From Saccharothrix obliqua (GTDB lineage Bacteria; Actinomycetota; Actinomycetes; Mycobacteriales; Pseudonocardiaceae), in the NCBI RefSeq assembly GCF_019375475.1, contig NZ_JAHXGQ010000003.1, positions 682,001 through 746,000 on the forward strand: a stretch of DNA of 64,000 bases, in the 5' to 3' direction. Each line of letters starts with the position of its first letter. Positions within the stretch are counted from its first letter, which is position 1. Position numbers and translations under genes: made by a program. The notes below the pieces were generated by a model, which did no database searches, was not told the origin of the DNA, and saw only the letters and a list, made by a program, of their open reading frames with translations. Of the stretch, positions 1-9,420 are shown piece by piece.

Positions 1-363
1 GGCCAGCGCGATCGCGACCAGCATCAGGGCGAACATCGAGGGCTCGGCCAGGAACGGCAGCACGGCCAGCACGACCGCGGACACCGACATGGCGGCGACG
101 ATCGTGCCGCGCGGCCCGAGCCGGTGCGTCAGCTCGCCGCCGAGCAGCGTGCCGAGCACCGCGCCCGCGCTGTAGCAGGTGAGCGCGATGCCCGCCTGGC
201 CGATGGAGAACCCGTTCACCGTCAGGTACAGCACCAGGAACGTCTGGGCGAACGCCCCGAGCTGGTTGACCAGGACGCCGACCAGCAGGTAGCGGACCGG
301 TAAGGGCGTGGCGCGGATGCTCGCGAAGACGCCACCGGACGTGCCCGCTTCCCTGGTGCTCAC
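1..363 (-). CDS. MFS transporter, N-terminal part (cut by window edge)
   Basis: Reading the minus strand from GTG at 363 gives 121 codons without a stop up to the window edge. The product begins MSTREAGTSG and then shows hydrophobic segments typical of the first transmembrane helices of a major facilitator. The loop GGELTHRLGPRG between helices 2 and 3 matches the MFS signature region (G-x-L-x-D/T-R-x-G-R/P-R). The remainder of the protein lies outside the window. It is probably a proton-driven exporter of the inner membrane; the substrate cannot be told. About 140 bp separate it from the next gene on the same strand. Confidence 0.8.
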   Translation of the reverse strand, partial: MSTREAGTSGGVFASIRATPLPVRYLLVGVLVNQLGAFAQTFLVLYLTVNGFSIGQAGIALTCYSAGAVLGTLLGGELTHRLGPRGTIVAAMSVSAVVLAVLPFLAEPSMFALMLVAIALA

Positions 364-503
364 TGCGCTACCCCGTTCGTCTGCGTCGGATGCGGCCTGT
401 CGTGCGCGTGGTCGGGACGCCCGTCCGGACGCCCCGACGCGGCCAGTTCACCCGAGCCGGGCGTTGTCCGACAGGGTTGATCTGACGCGGCGATCAAACT
501 CCG

Positions 504-1331
504 TCAACGGGTGAACACGCTGTTGACGGCACCGAAGTCGAGCGCGCCGGCAAGCTCGGTGTACGAGCCTTCGGCCAGCACCTCGGCCGCCGCCCGCCGC
601 GCCACCGAGTAGGCCGCCTGGGCGACCGCGGTGCCGAGGCTGACCCGCCGCACGCCGACGCCCGCGAACTCGGCGACGGTCGGCGCGCCCGGACCGGCCA
701 TCACGTTGACCGGCAGCGGCGAACCGGCCACGACCTCCTTCAGCACGTCCAGGTCCACCAGGCCGGGGACGAACAGCGAGTCCGCGCCCGCCTCGGCGTA
801 GGCCACCGCCCGCGCCAGCACGTCCTGGAGACGACCCTCGGGCTCGCCCACCTGGAACAGGAAGACGTCGGTGCGCACGTTGACGAACAGCTCCGGCAGA
901 TCCGCGCGCTCGGCGGCCCTGCGCACCGCCCGCAGCCGGGCCGTCTGCTCCTCGATCGTGAACAGCGGGACGCCGAAACCCTTGGAGTCCTCCAGGTTGA
1001 TGCCCACCGCGCCCGCCCCGACGACCGCCGCCACGGTCAAGGCGACGTCCTCGGGCGTGTGGCCGTAGCCGCCCTCGACGTCGGCGGTCACCGGCACGTC
1101 GACCGCCGACGCGATCAGGCGCACCTGCTCGACCATCTCGTCCCGGGACAGGCTCTGCCCGTCCGGCCTGCCCACCGCCCACGACACGCCGCCGCTGGTG
1201 GTGGCCACGGCCTTCGCCCCGGCCTGCGCGATGAGCGCGGCGCTGCCCGCGTCCCAGGCGTTCGGGAGGACCAGCACCCCGTCGGTGTGCAGTTCCCGCA
1301 GTGCGTCCGCCTTGGGCTTGTTCTTGTGCAT
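504..1331 (-). CDS. Isocitrate lyase/PEP mutase family protein
   Basis: A 275-residue protein of the phosphoenolpyruvate mutase/isocitrate lyase superfamily, which makes or breaks C-C or P-C bonds next to an enolate on a TIM-barrel fold with Mg2+. Seen: VLPNAWDAGSA near residues 22-31, TADVEGGYG at 82-90 (metal-binding acid loop) and GINLEDS at 110-116. The KKCGH motif of true isocitrate and methylisocitrate lyases is absent, so it belongs to the poorly characterised PEPM-like branch. The reading frame runs further upstream, but ATG at 1331 has a GGAAAGGTG ribosome site about 9 nt before it and starts where family members start. The substrate is unknown. Confidence 0.85.
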   Translation of the reverse strand: MHKNKPKADALRELHTDGVLVLPNAWDAGSAALIAQAGAKAVATTSGGVSWAVGRPDGQSLSRDEMVEQVRLIASAVDVPVTADVEGGYGHTPEDVALTVAAVVGAGAVGINLEDSKGFGVPLFTIEEQTARLRAVRRAAERADLPELFVNVRTDVFLFQVGEPEGRLQDVLARAVAYAEAGADSLFVPGLVDLDVLKEVVAGSPLPVNVMAGPGAPTVAEFAGVGVRRVSLGTAVAQAAYSVARRAAAEVLAEGSYTELAGALDFGAVNSVFTR

Positions 1332-1475
1332 ATCTGGCGTCACCTTTCCGATGACCAGGACTGTGTGGCGGCGCATGCTAACAGCGGGGTATGACGTCGA
1401 AACCCCGTTGAATCGGCGTTTTCCGCGCGTGCGGGCGTGGCGGCGTGCGGAGCCCTTCGGCATCCCGAAGCGCGC

Positions 1476-2138
1476 TCACGTCCCGTCGCCGTGCCGCAGG
1501 TAGGCGAGGACGGCGGCGACGCGGCGGTGCAACGCGGTCTCCGCGCCCAGGCCCAACTTGGCGAAGGTCGCGTTCACGTGCTTCTCCACTGTGGACTCCG
1601 CCAGGCCCAGCTCGGCGGCGATCGCCCGGTTCGCGTGGCCGCGCGCCATGCGGCCGAGCACGTCCAGCTCGCGTGGCGTGAGCCGGTCCAGCGGCGAGTC
1701 GCCGCGCCGCGCGCGGAGCAGGACGTCCACGATCCGCGGGTCGACCGCGGACCGCCCGGCCGCCACCGCCCGCAGTGCCCGCAGCAGCTCGTCCAACTCG
1801 CCGACGCGTTCCTTGAGCAGGTAGGCCAACCCGTCCGTGGCGTCGCGGAACAGGCTCAACGCGTAGTGCTCGTCGGCGTGCTGGGACAACACCACCACGC
1901 CGGTGCCCGGGAACTCGGCGCGGATGGCGTGCGCGGCGGCGATGCCCTCCGCGCCGTGACCGGGCGGCATCCGGATGTCCACCAGCGCCGCGTCCGGTCG
2001 GTGCTCCCGCACGGCGGCCAGCAGCGCGGTCGCGTCACCGACCGCGGCGGGCACCTCGACCTCGCCGGTGTCCTCCAGCAGCCGGCGCACGCCCTCCCGC
2101 ACAAGGAAGTGGTCCTCGGCGATGACGACCCTCAACAC
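1476..2138 (-). CDS. NarL/LuxR-type response regulator
   Basis: A 220-residue two-component response regulator. The receiver domain (about 1-120) has the acidic pocket (AEDH near residue 7) and the likely phospho-acceptor Asp54 in ALVDIRMP. The C-terminal LuxR helix-turn-helix runs from about 150 to 205 (LTPRELDVLGRMARG, then AESTVEKHVNATFAKL). It starts at GTG 2138 and overlaps the 3' end of the upstream histidine kinase gene by 7 bp, so the two are translationally coupled and form a cognate pair. The target genes cannot be inferred. Confidence 0.92.
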   Translation of the reverse strand: MLRVVIAEDHFLVREGVRRLLEDTGEVEVPAAVGDATALLAAVREHRPDAALVDIRMPPGHGAEGIAAAHAIRAEFPGTGVVVLSQHADEHYALSLFRDATDGLAYLLKERVGELDELLRALRAVAAGRSAVDPRIVDVLLRARRGDSPLDRLTPRELDVLGRMARGHANRAIAAELGLAESTVEKHVNATFAKLGLGAETALHRRVAAVLAYLRHGDGT

Positions 2139-4108
2139 CCGCGCTCCCGCAACGGGAACCGCGCGGTGACCGCCGTGCCCCGACCGGGCGCGGCGGTCAG
2201 CGTGATCGCGCCGCCCACCGCCTCCACGCGGTCGCGCATCCCGGTCAGGCCGGAGCCGGTCGCCCGGTCCGGCAGGCCGCGGCCGTCGTCGGCCACGGTC
2301 ACCACCAGGGTGTCCGCCTCGTGACCGATGTCGACGGTCGCGGCCGACGCGTGCGCGTGCTTGAGCACGTTCGTCAGCGCCTCGGCGACCAGGAAGTACG
2401 CCGACTCCTCCACGCCGACCTCGTACCGCGCGCCGGCGCGGGCGGTGACGGCGACCGGGATCGGCAGCCGACGTGCCCGCGACCGCACCGCCGCCACCAG
2501 GCCCTGGTCGCTCAGCAGCGGCGGCTGGATGCCGTGCGCCACCTCGCGCAGCCCGTCGATCACGCGGTAGGCGTCCTCCTGGATTTCGCCCAGCGCGGCG
2601 TCCCGGCCACCGGCACGCACCACCTCGTTGCGCGCCAACCGGATCTTGACCACCAGCGCCACCAGCTCCTGCTGCACGCCGTCGTGCAGCAGGCGTTCCA
2701 ACCGCCGCCGCTCGGTGTCCTGCGCGGCCAGGATGCGGGCCCGCGATTCGGCCAGCTCGCGTGCCTGCCGGGCGTTGCGGACGGCGAGCGCGGCCTGCCG
2801 GGCGACCGTCGCGAGCAGGTCCCGGTCCGCCGCCGACAGCGGCGTGCCGTCCGTGCGCGGCCCGTGTTCCAGGACGCCCAGCACGGTGCCCGCGTGCGTC
2901 AGCGGCACCCGCTCACCGCCGGGCGCGCGTTCACCGTCGACCGCTTCCGCCGGCCCGTCCAGCGCGACCGCGACCCACCGCAGGCCCAACCCCTCACGCA
3001 CGACCGCGGCCAGGTGCGGTGCGAGTTCGGCCGGGTCGTGCGCGCGTTCCAGGGTGCCGCCGAGCCTGGCCAGCAGTTCCGGGCCGCTCACCACGCGCCC
3101 GAACACCAGCCGCCGGGCCGCGCCCGCCAGCCGCGCGCGCAGCGGGGCGAACGCCGCCGCGGCCAGCACGGACACCAGCACCACCGCCTCCACCGGCGCG
3201 GCGCGTGCCGCGGTGAGGCCCGGCAGCGCGGCGGACGCCACGTAGGCGGTGCCCACCAGCAGCCACAGCACCCGGTAGACCGCCGAGCGCGGCACGGCCA
3301 CGTCCACGCCGAACAGCCGGTCCCGCACCGCCGCGAGCACGATGCCGGTCAGCAGGACCAGGCCGTGCGCCACGTTGAACGCGAGGATCCACGGCTCCTG
3401 CGCGGCCCGGTCGTCCAGCCAGGTCACCGCGAGCCGCGCCGGCACGGCGACCAGGCCCACGAGCCCGGCGACCGCGACCCACCGCGTTTTCGCCCGGTCG
3501 GCCGCCGAAGACCGCGCGTACCGCGCGTAGAACAACGCCAACCCGGTGACCACCATCGCCACGCCCACCACGTCGAACCGGAACGGGTCGCGCAGGACGG
3601 CGTCGCGGTCGACCGCGAGCCACACCAGGGGCAGCAGCGGCACCGCCCACAACGCGCCCAGCAGCACCCGTTCCCACCACCACCGCGGGCGGCCGTCCGG
3701 CAGCAGCGCCACGGCACGCGCCCACAGCGCGGTGGCCAGCATCTCCAGCGGCAGCACCACGCCGACCACCGCGGGGGAGTGCGGCAGGTCCGGCCGGCCG
3801 AGTGAGTTGATCACGTACTGCGGCGCGAACACCACCGCCTGGAGGCAGCCGAAGTGGAACAACCGCCGCGCCGCGGGGTGCCCGTCCGCCCGCCGCCACA
3901 GCAGCAGGCCGACCGCGAGGTGCGGCACGGGTGAGCTGAGCAGCAGCGCGATCGCGGCGAGCGGCGCCGGCCCGAACAGGGCCGCCGCCACCGAGGTCGC
4001 CATCGCCAGGCAGCCCACCGCGGCGGTCACGTGCGGCAGGACGGCTCTCACCGCGTCAGTCTGTGGCGACCGCCCGGCACAGGCACTCACCATCGTCTCC
4101 ACCGCCAT
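2132..4108 (-). CDS. Membrane sensor histidine kinase with GAF domain (HisKA_3)
   Basis: A 658-residue sensor kinase. The N-terminal half has about eight or more hydrophobic helices (residues about 20-310), followed by a GAF-like domain (about 325-440), a coiled HisKA_3 dimerisation segment with phospho-acceptor His475 in RLLHDGVQQ, and a HATPase domain with the N box (EALTNVLKHAHA) and G boxes (VADDGRGLP, GSGLTGMRDRV). It should phosphorylate the overlapping response regulator. ATG 4108 was chosen; ATG 4093 is a second possibility. The multi-helix N-terminus suggests sensing of a membrane-associated or lipophilic signal. Confidence 0.9.
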   Translation of the reverse strand: MAVETMVSACAGRSPQTDAVRAVLPHVTAAVGCLAMATSVAAALFGPAPLAAIALLLSSPVPHLAVGLLLWRRADGHPAARRLFHFGCLQAVVFAPQYVINSLGRPDLPHSPAVVGVVLPLEMLATALWARAVALLPDGRPRWWWERVLLGALWAVPLLPLVWLAVDRDAVLRDPFRFDVVGVAMVVTGLALFYARYARSSAADRAKTRWVAVAGLVGLVAVPARLAVTWLDDRAAQEPWILAFNVAHGLVLLTGIVLAAVRDRLFGVDVAVPRSAVYRVLWLLVGTAYVASAALPGLTAARAAPVEAVVLVSVLAAAAFAPLRARLAGAARRLVFGRVVSGPELLARLGGTLERAHDPAELAPHLAAVVREGLGLRWVAVALDGPAEAVDGERAPGGERVPLTHAGTVLGVLEHGPRTDGTPLSAADRDLLATVARQAALAVRNARQARELAESRARILAAQDTERRRLERLLHDGVQQELVALVVKIRLARNEVVRAGGRDAALGEIQEDAYRVIDGLREVAHGIQPPLLSDQGLVAAVRSRARRLPIPVAVTARAGARYEVGVEESAYFLVAEALTNVLKHAHASAATVDIGHEADTLVVTVADDGRGLPDRATGSGLTGMRDRVEAVGGAITLTAAPGRGTAVTARFPLRERGC

Positions 4109-4785
4109 CTACCGCGACTATGACAACACCAATGATCATGCCGTCATCTTCTGCACCTACGTTGGACTCCGCTTCGCGTCACGAACGGCGTCACCGGAAC
4201 ACCCTCAACGCAAGATCGAAAAGCCTCCTCACGGACTACCCGTTCGGGCGACAGCGGAGGGGCGTAGACCTTACCGCCCCGGCAGCGCCACCCCCTTGCG
4301 CCGACGCCAACCCCGGCGCGAACTCCGCCCGATCACGAGCTGACCACCGGGGTGGACCTCGACCGCGGCGTGGCCGCCCTGCGCTACCGCGGCCACTGAG
4401 GCACCCCTCCTACAGCCGTGGAAGCGGACTTCCAGCGCTGCCTGCGCGAGCGTGCGATCGGCGAGGCCGTGCAGCCCCTCCTACAGCCGTGGAAGCGGAC
4501 TTCCAGCGCTGCCGTGCATGAGCAGGTAAGACACTCCGATCAAGCAATCGATCTCGCCCATCGTTCCAAAACCCGGGATGACACGCCGACGTCAACCTCA
4601 GAACCGCTCGGCGCGTCGTGACACGCTCGAGGTTCCGAACCACACCACCACGGTTCCGGAACAGAGGAGTTCCATCGGGTGCGTCGCGCATTCGCGGCCT
4701 CCGCGGGCCGCGTGAGGGCGTAATCGGCATCCTTCCGGAGGCGTCGGCCTCTGGCCATACCTGTTCGCCGATGCCCATGCGGAGT
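4109..4785 (+). other. Non-coding stretch with gene debris
   Basis: About 680 bp without a convincing gene. At 4340-4399 one plus-strand frame reads GVDLDRGVAALRYRGH before a stop, which looks like the tail of a lost gene; I cannot name it with confidence. Immediately after it come two copies of a 39-bp direct repeat. Sequence quality is poor for coding: short frames, frequent stops and lower GC near 4120-4240 and 4515-4680. Confidence 0.5.
4404..4513. repeat. Two-copy 39-bp direct repeat
   Basis: The 39-bp sequence beginning CCCCTCCTACAGCCGTGGAA occurs at 4404-4442 and again at 4475-4513, apparently without mismatch. The copies start 71 bp apart, with a 32-bp unique spacer. It lies just after the end of a truncated reading frame and about 270 bp before the transposase remnant, so it may mark an old insertion, slippage or recombination event. 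Confidence 0.85.
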
Positions 4786-5298
4786 CGCAGGCACGAGTTG
4801 ACCGATGAGCGATCGAGCCGTTGCTGCCTGCCTCGGGTGGAGAGGGTCGTCCTCGGGTGGATGACCGTCGGGTGGTCAACGGGATGCTGTTCAAGGCCAG
4901 GACGGGTGTGGCCTGGCGTTGTCGGAACGGTATGGGCGTGGAAGACGGTCTTCAACCGGTTCTGGCGCCGGGCGCGCAACGGCACCCTCACGACGCCGGT
5001 GTCGCGGGTACGGGTCATCGCCGAGGCGATCGACGAGTTGGACCGGGAAGTCTCGGTGGACTCCGGCATCGCGCGCGCCAGCACGCCGCCGGAGCCCGCC
5101 GCACGACCACGTCCCACACAGGGGCGGTCGGGTCGTGCGGCGGGCACAGCGAGCCATCGGCCGCTCCCGCGGCGGCCCACCACCAGGATCCACCTTGCCC
5201 GCGACGGCCACGGCCGACCGCTGTCGGTGGTGCTGACCGGCGGCAACGTCAACGACTGCACCCGGTTCGACACCGTCATGACCGGTGCCCGGTTCTAA
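4786..5298 (+). pseudogene. IS5-family transposase remnant, multiply frameshifted
   Basis: Pieces of an IS5-type (IS427-like) DDE transposase are spread over all three forward frames. In order: RRHELTDE (from 4786), GRPRVDDRRVVNGMLFKART (about 4848-4907), WKTVFNRFWRRARNGTL followed by VSRVRVIAEAIDELDREVSV (4939-5060), then IHLARDGHGRPLSVVLTGGN and VNDCTRFDTVM (from 5189). At least four frame changes are needed to rebuild the protein. The reading ends at a stop at 5296-5298, well before the expected end of the DDE catalytic domain, so the element is both shifted and truncated. No terminal inverted repeats were identified by eye. Confidence 0.8.
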
Positions 5299-5601
5299 CG
5301 ACCCGGGTCGGGCCGACCGGCGACCCGGCCCGCGCGAGTGATCGCTGGCGCGACCCGGAGGTGGTCCGGGTACGGATACTTCAGCCTCGGGTGGCCGCGC
5401 TCTCCTCGCGCACTCCGGAGGCGGTCCGGCGCACTGCGGCTCCGCACTCGACCGGCCCCGTCCACGGCTGCGGCTGTGATGGGTCGCGGACGCACGGCCA
5501 CCGGCGGTGGTCGTCCACGCGTCGCTGGGCCTCGCCGGCGGGTGGTGCGGTCGCGTGTGGTGGTCAGAAGGTGCGGGTGGTGCGTTGTTCGTCCCGGCGT
5601 G
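5299..5601. other. Intergenic, nothing recognised
   Basis: About 300 bp between the transposase remnant and the stop codon of the VWA gene. It probably holds the decayed end of the transposase; no gene, repeat or hairpin is convincing. Confidence 0.4.
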
Positions 5602-7134
5602 TCAGACGCGTTCGAGCCGCCAGTGCTGGTTGTGGTTCTCTTGGAAGGTCGGGTAGTCGCCCCAGTAGAAGTATTGGAAGACCGGTGCGTCGCGTTCGGT
5701 GCTGCCGCCTCGGATGTCGAGGACCTTGCCGGTGTGCAGGTTCTGGATCCGGAACGCGGGCCCCCTGCCGTCGCCGGAGCCCGCGGGGATGAGCAGCCAC
5801 TCCTTGTGCGGGCCATCGGGGTCCGATCGGGTCAGCACCTCGGCGCCGTCGTCGGAGGACATGCCGACCACTTCCAGGTAGCGGTCGCGGGCGGGGTCGA
5901 CGTTCTTGATCCGGTAGCCGCCTCCGCTGACCGGGACCAGTTCCCAGTGCTGTGCTTCCAGGCCGGTGTAGTCGTTCTGGTCGACGTTGCCGCCGTCGCC
6001 GGTCCAGCCCGGGTCGTCGAGTTGGAGGTACAGGCCGCTGAGGGTGGACTGGATCCGGTAGTGGTGCCCGGCCAGGTCCGGCACGACGATCTTCACCCGG
6101 GTGGAACCGGTCCGCACGCCGTCCACGACCGCGGCGATCTCACCCTCGACGGAGATCTCCCGGGTCACCGGGGCGGCCGGGGTGCCGGTCGCCCCGGGGA
6201 ACTCCAGTTGGAAGTCGAGGGTGCTCGGGTGGGCGCCGGTGAAGGGCCCGTAGCCACCGGCGGGTTCGACTCGCACGAACGGCGCGATCGCCGGGTCCGG
6301 CACCAGGTTGACGTTGCCGAGCGTGGTGATCCCCGCGGTGCCGAGGTCGATGATCGTCTGGACCACGGTGTCGGGGGTGATGCCGTCCCGGTAGGTGCCG
6401 CCGGTCGCGGCGGCGATCCGGGAACCCTGGCCGGCCGCGCCACCGGTGGCGCACCGGTCCTTGTACGGGCCGCCGTTGGACAGCGGCACCGGGTTGGCGT
6501 TCAGTCCCGGACCGGTCGAGCCCGTCGGGGTGCTGATCGGCAGGACGAAGATCCCCTGCCCCTGGAGTTTGAGGGTGACCGACTGCTCGGTGACGTCGTG
6601 GGCCAGCCCGGACACCGCCTGGCAGATCGGGTCGTGGCCGGGCGCGTCACCGATCCAGACGACGATCCGCTTGGCGTCGGTGCGCCACCCGATCGACCCG
6701 CCGGGTGGCTGCGCGAGCTGGTCCAGCGCGTAGAACTGCCCCTCCGCGATGGTCGCGCCCCCGGGGGTCACCGCCCAGGCGCGGATGCCGTCGGCAGCCG
6801 CGTGGGAACTCGGGCTCAGCGCGACCTGGTGCTGGAAGCGCTCGGCGGCCGGATAGTCCAGGTCCCGGTAGTTGCCGACGCCGAAGTGGACGTTCGCGCC
6901 CACCCCGTTGGCGGCGGTCACCAGCTTGTTCAGGATCTCCTCGACACGCGTGCGGACCGCGTTGATGACACCGCTCATGCTGCTCGTGGTGTCGGTCAGG
7001 AAGTAGACGTCGATCCTGGGGACGACCCCGCTGCCGGGGAGTTCCACCCGCACCGTTTCCCGGTGGCTGTCCGGTGAATCGGGGTTCGTCCCGAGATCGA
7101 TGGTCGATGGCGAGAGCTGGGCCGTGATGGTCAT
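5602..7134 (-). CDS. VWA-domain protein with C-terminal ricin-type beta-trefoil
   Basis: A 510-residue protein. A von Willebrand A fold covers about 40-300, with a MIDAS-like D48-x-T-x-S52 (FLTDTTSSM; Thr replaces the usual second Ser) and VVWIGDAPGHD later in the fold. After a beta-rich linker, residues about 360-510 form a ricin-like carbohydrate-binding trefoil with repeated YRIQ/YRIKN/FRIQN starts and QHW ends. ATG 7134 follows a GGAGG site by 8 nt; longer upstream starts lack one. No signal peptide is visible at this start, which is odd for a lectin-like protein and suggests a non-classical export route or a cytoplasmic role. It stands alone between mobile-element debris. Confidence 0.8.
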   Translation of the reverse strand: MTITAQLSPSTIDLGTNPDSPDSHRETVRVELPGSGVVPRIDVYFLTDTTSSMSGVINAVRTRVEEILNKLVTAANGVGANVHFGVGNYRDLDYPAAERFQHQVALSPSSHAAADGIRAWAVTPGGATIAEGQFYALDQLAQPPGGSIGWRTDAKRIVVWIGDAPGHDPICQAVSGLAHDVTEQSVTLKLQGQGIFVLPISTPTGSTGPGLNANPVPLSNGGPYKDRCATGGAAGQGSRIAAATGGTYRDGITPDTVVQTIIDLGTAGITTLGNVNLVPDPAIAPFVRVEPAGGYGPFTGAHPSTLDFQLEFPGATGTPAAPVTREISVEGEIAAVVDGVRTGSTRVKIVVPDLAGHHYRIQSTLSGLYLQLDDPGWTGDGGNVDQNDYTGLEAQHWELVPVSGGGYRIKNVDPARDRYLEVVGMSSDDGAEVLTRSDPDGPHKEWLLIPAGSGDGRGPAFRIQNLHTGKVLDIRGGSTERDAPVFQYFYWGDYPTFQENHNQHWRLERV

Positions 7135-7729
7135 GGTTGACGCCTCCTCGTCCCGGTCCTTCAGGCGACCGCGTAATCGAACACCTCCACCCAGGATTAC
7201 GACATGGGGCACGCGAGGGAATGCCCGCCACCTCCGGTCGACCCAAAGGTGTGGATTCCGGCTGTCGATGGATCTTCGGGTCAAGAACCACCCACACCGG
7301 GGATCGCCGACCTCGCAGGCGCACCGCGAGACCATCCACGAGACACTCGGCCGCACCATTCCGGCGACCTCCAGCCACCGCGCAAGACACCGATCGTGGG
7401 CGAACCGAGACAGGCGTTATCACTGTACGCGACGCCGAAACGGCTTTCCGGCCTCACCCGTGCAGGTCATCACGGACTGCGCCGCAACAGGAACTCCTGT
7501 GGAGTGGGTTAAAACGCGAAAGGAATATACCCCTACTGGCCGGTTCCAGCATCGGAGCGGTCTTGCTGACGGTATCAACACTGCTCCGCACGGGATTTGA
7601 AGGCATCGCCGACAAATGGTGTCCACAACGCATGTGGAGCCAATTACGAGTACACTCGGCCGACGTCGCACGACAACGGCGACACAACGGCGACGGTGGC
7701 GGTGCCTCCCCGCTGGCGTGCTGAGCCGT
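7135..7729. other. Intergenic region, lower GC, nothing recognised
   Basis: About 600 bp upstream of the VWA gene. GC is lower around 7500-7680 (for example TTAAAACGCG and GGAATATACC). Only short frames occur and none looks like a known family. It must contain the minus-strand promoter of the VWA gene, but no clear -35/-10 pair stands out. Confidence 0.4.
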
Positions 7730-8003
7730 GACGTTCAGGACGCCGTTCCCGCGATTGATCACGGTGCACATGCGGTCGAATGCGGTCTTGCCGGGCACTG
7801 CCTGGTTCGTCGGCGTCTCGGTCACCAGCCCGCTGTTGGGGTGCCGCCGAGGATCTCGACGGCGATGCCACGGCCGATCAGGTCGCTGAGCACGAGCAGT
7901 CCTCCGAGGAGATGCGGCCGAGCGCGTCGACCTCCTGGTCGGTGAGCATGTCGCCGGGGCGCAGGGAGTCGAGCGTGGCGATCAGCGCCGGACGGGCGTC
8001 AAC
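7730..8003 (-). pseudogene. Probable serine-recombinase (resolvase) remnant
   Basis: On the minus strand the frame reads ARPALIATLDSLRPGDMLTD followed by QEVDALGRISSED, then stops. After a frame change it continues with LSDLIGRGIAVEILGG and a third frame gives TETPTNQAVPG. The order LRPGD, D-x-LGR, then a helix ending RGIAVEILGG matches the resolvase/invertase catalytic fold after its Ser region, where family members carry LDRLGR and RGI-x-x-x-x-L. The catalytic-serine N-terminus and the DNA-binding C-terminus were not found. The call is by resemblance of a short stretch, so moderate. Confidence 0.45.
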
Positions 8004-8598
8004 GGCGAGCGTGCCGCCGATCTCCTGAACACCACCACGCGGATGTTGTCGCGCGTCGTGCTGTCGCGCGGTCTCCTGCCGAACCGCACCAGCCCCACCA
8101 GCGTCACGGCACCCTCGATCCGTCAAACGAACGTGTTGGCCAACCCGTTCTCCGAGCGGCCTCCGATCCGCGTTCCGACGGCTGGTGCGGGCGTCGCCTC
8201 CGAGCGGACGCCTGGCTGTCCGCACTGCGGTGTCCGCGGGGCGGCCCCGTTCCGGGGCGTGTCGCTGGGCCGTTCAGGTCTGCTACCGCTGGACCAGTTG
8301 ATGGCTCGGTAGCAGCGTTTTGGCGGATTGCTGCCAGCCGTTCGGTTCTATCGTCGGGTTTGTGCGCGGCATGGCGTGGGTGGCTGGTCGGGGTCGCCGC
8401 CCCTCGTGCGTGACTTCGGCCTGAACTGAAGGCACCCTGCCGCATCCTGTCGGGGACTTGGGCAGGTGGGAACGCATGCCGGGCCGGGACGGCCGCCGGA
8501 ACGACATGGCGCGGGTGGCCGGCACGACGGCGTCGTGCTCGGTCGGGTCAGCCACTGGGGCTGCCCGGGGGCACGGCCCGTGGTCAAAAGGAGAGACC
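8004..8598. other. Intergenic, nothing recognised
   Basis: About 595 bp upstream of the secreted protein gene. Several overlapping frames are open but none resembles a family. The last part must carry the promoter of the downstream gene. Confidence 0.35.
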
Positions 8599-9420
8599 AT
8601 GAGATCAGCGCGATACGCAGCAGCGGGCCTGGCGGTCATCACCGCGACGCTCGGCATGAGCGTGACGACGACCGGGACGGCGATGGCGAACCCGCCGGGC
8701 TACCAGGTCGTGCCGGGGCAGTCCGTCACCGTTCCCAACCGGCAGGTGACCTCGGTGTCCTGCCCTGCCGGCGCCTACGTGGCCGGGGGCGGCGTGTACA
8801 GCGAACCAGGGGACTTCCTGCTGCGCAGCGCCCCGTCGAGGGACGCCCGAGGCTGGGAGGTGGCGTCGTTCAACCCCGACCGGACCACCGTCAGGCTCAC
8901 CGCGTTCGCCATCTGCATCGCCCCCATCGCCGGTTACACCATCGTCGCCGGGCCGATCGCGCAGAACGTGGCGTCGGCCGCTCGGCAATCGGTGATCTGC
9001 CCGTCCGGGAGGGTCCCACTCGGAGTCGGCGGGATCGCCTCCGGCACGGCGGCCAAGATCGGCCTGTCGGCGCTGTACATCGACAAGGTCTCGGATGGCA
9101 CCTACCGGGCCAACACCGCCCTCAACCAGACCACCACGGGCAACAACACCCTGCAACCGATCGCGATCTGCGCGGCACCGCCCGCCGGGTACCAGACCAT
9201 CAACAACCCGACCATCAGCGTCCCCAACAGCAGCCAGGTCAACTACGTCAGCTGTCCAACCGGGACGGTCAGCCTGTCCGCCGGCATGTCCGTACCCGGC
9301 GTGAACTCCTACATCTACGACCTGTCACCCGCCACCACCGGCGGGTTCTGGGAGTTCCGGGGCTTCGCCCCCGCCAACCCGGGCTACTACGCCGCCGGCA
9401 GCATCGTCTGCGCCTCCTGA
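8599..9420 (+). CDS. Secreted protein of three ~85-residue repeats, unknown function
   Basis: A 273-residue protein with a Sec signal peptide (MRSARY, hydrophobic core, cleavage near ATGTAMA-NPP about residue 34). The mature part consists of three similar units, beginning GYQVVPGQSVTVPNRQ, GYTIVAGPIAQNVAS and GYQTINNPTISVPNSSQ. Each continues with a V-S/I-C-P-x-G segment (VSCPAGAYV, VICPSGRVP, VSCPTGTVS), a glycine-rich turn, and an A-I-C or I-V-C end. The paired cysteines per unit could form one disulfide each. ATG 8599 has an ideal AAAGGAGAG site 3-11 nt before it. I do not recognise the family. It sits between recombinase and integrase remnants, hinting at horizontal acquisition. Confidence 0.85.
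   Translation: MRSARYAAAGLAVITATLGMSVTTTGTAMANPPGYQVVPGQSVTVPNRQVTSVSCPAGAYVAGGGVYSEPGDFLLRSAPSRDARGWEVASFNPDRTTVRLTAFAICIAPIAGYTIVAGPIAQNVASAARQSVICPSGRVPLGVGGIASGTAAKIGLSALYIDKVSDGTYRANTALNQTTTGNNTLQPIAICAAPPAGYQTINNPTISVPNSSQVNYVSCPTGTVSLSAGMSVPGVNSYIYDLSPATTGGFWEFRGFAPANPGYYAAGSIVCAS

Noticed and set aside
1332..1463. Longer N-terminus for the PEP-mutase-like protein
   Set aside because: The upstream residues are basic and unlike the family; a good ribosome site precedes ATG 1331.
7454..7825. 123-codon minus-strand frame as an independent gene
   Set aside because: Its start matches the out-of-frame continuation of the recombinase remnant and the rest has no family signal.
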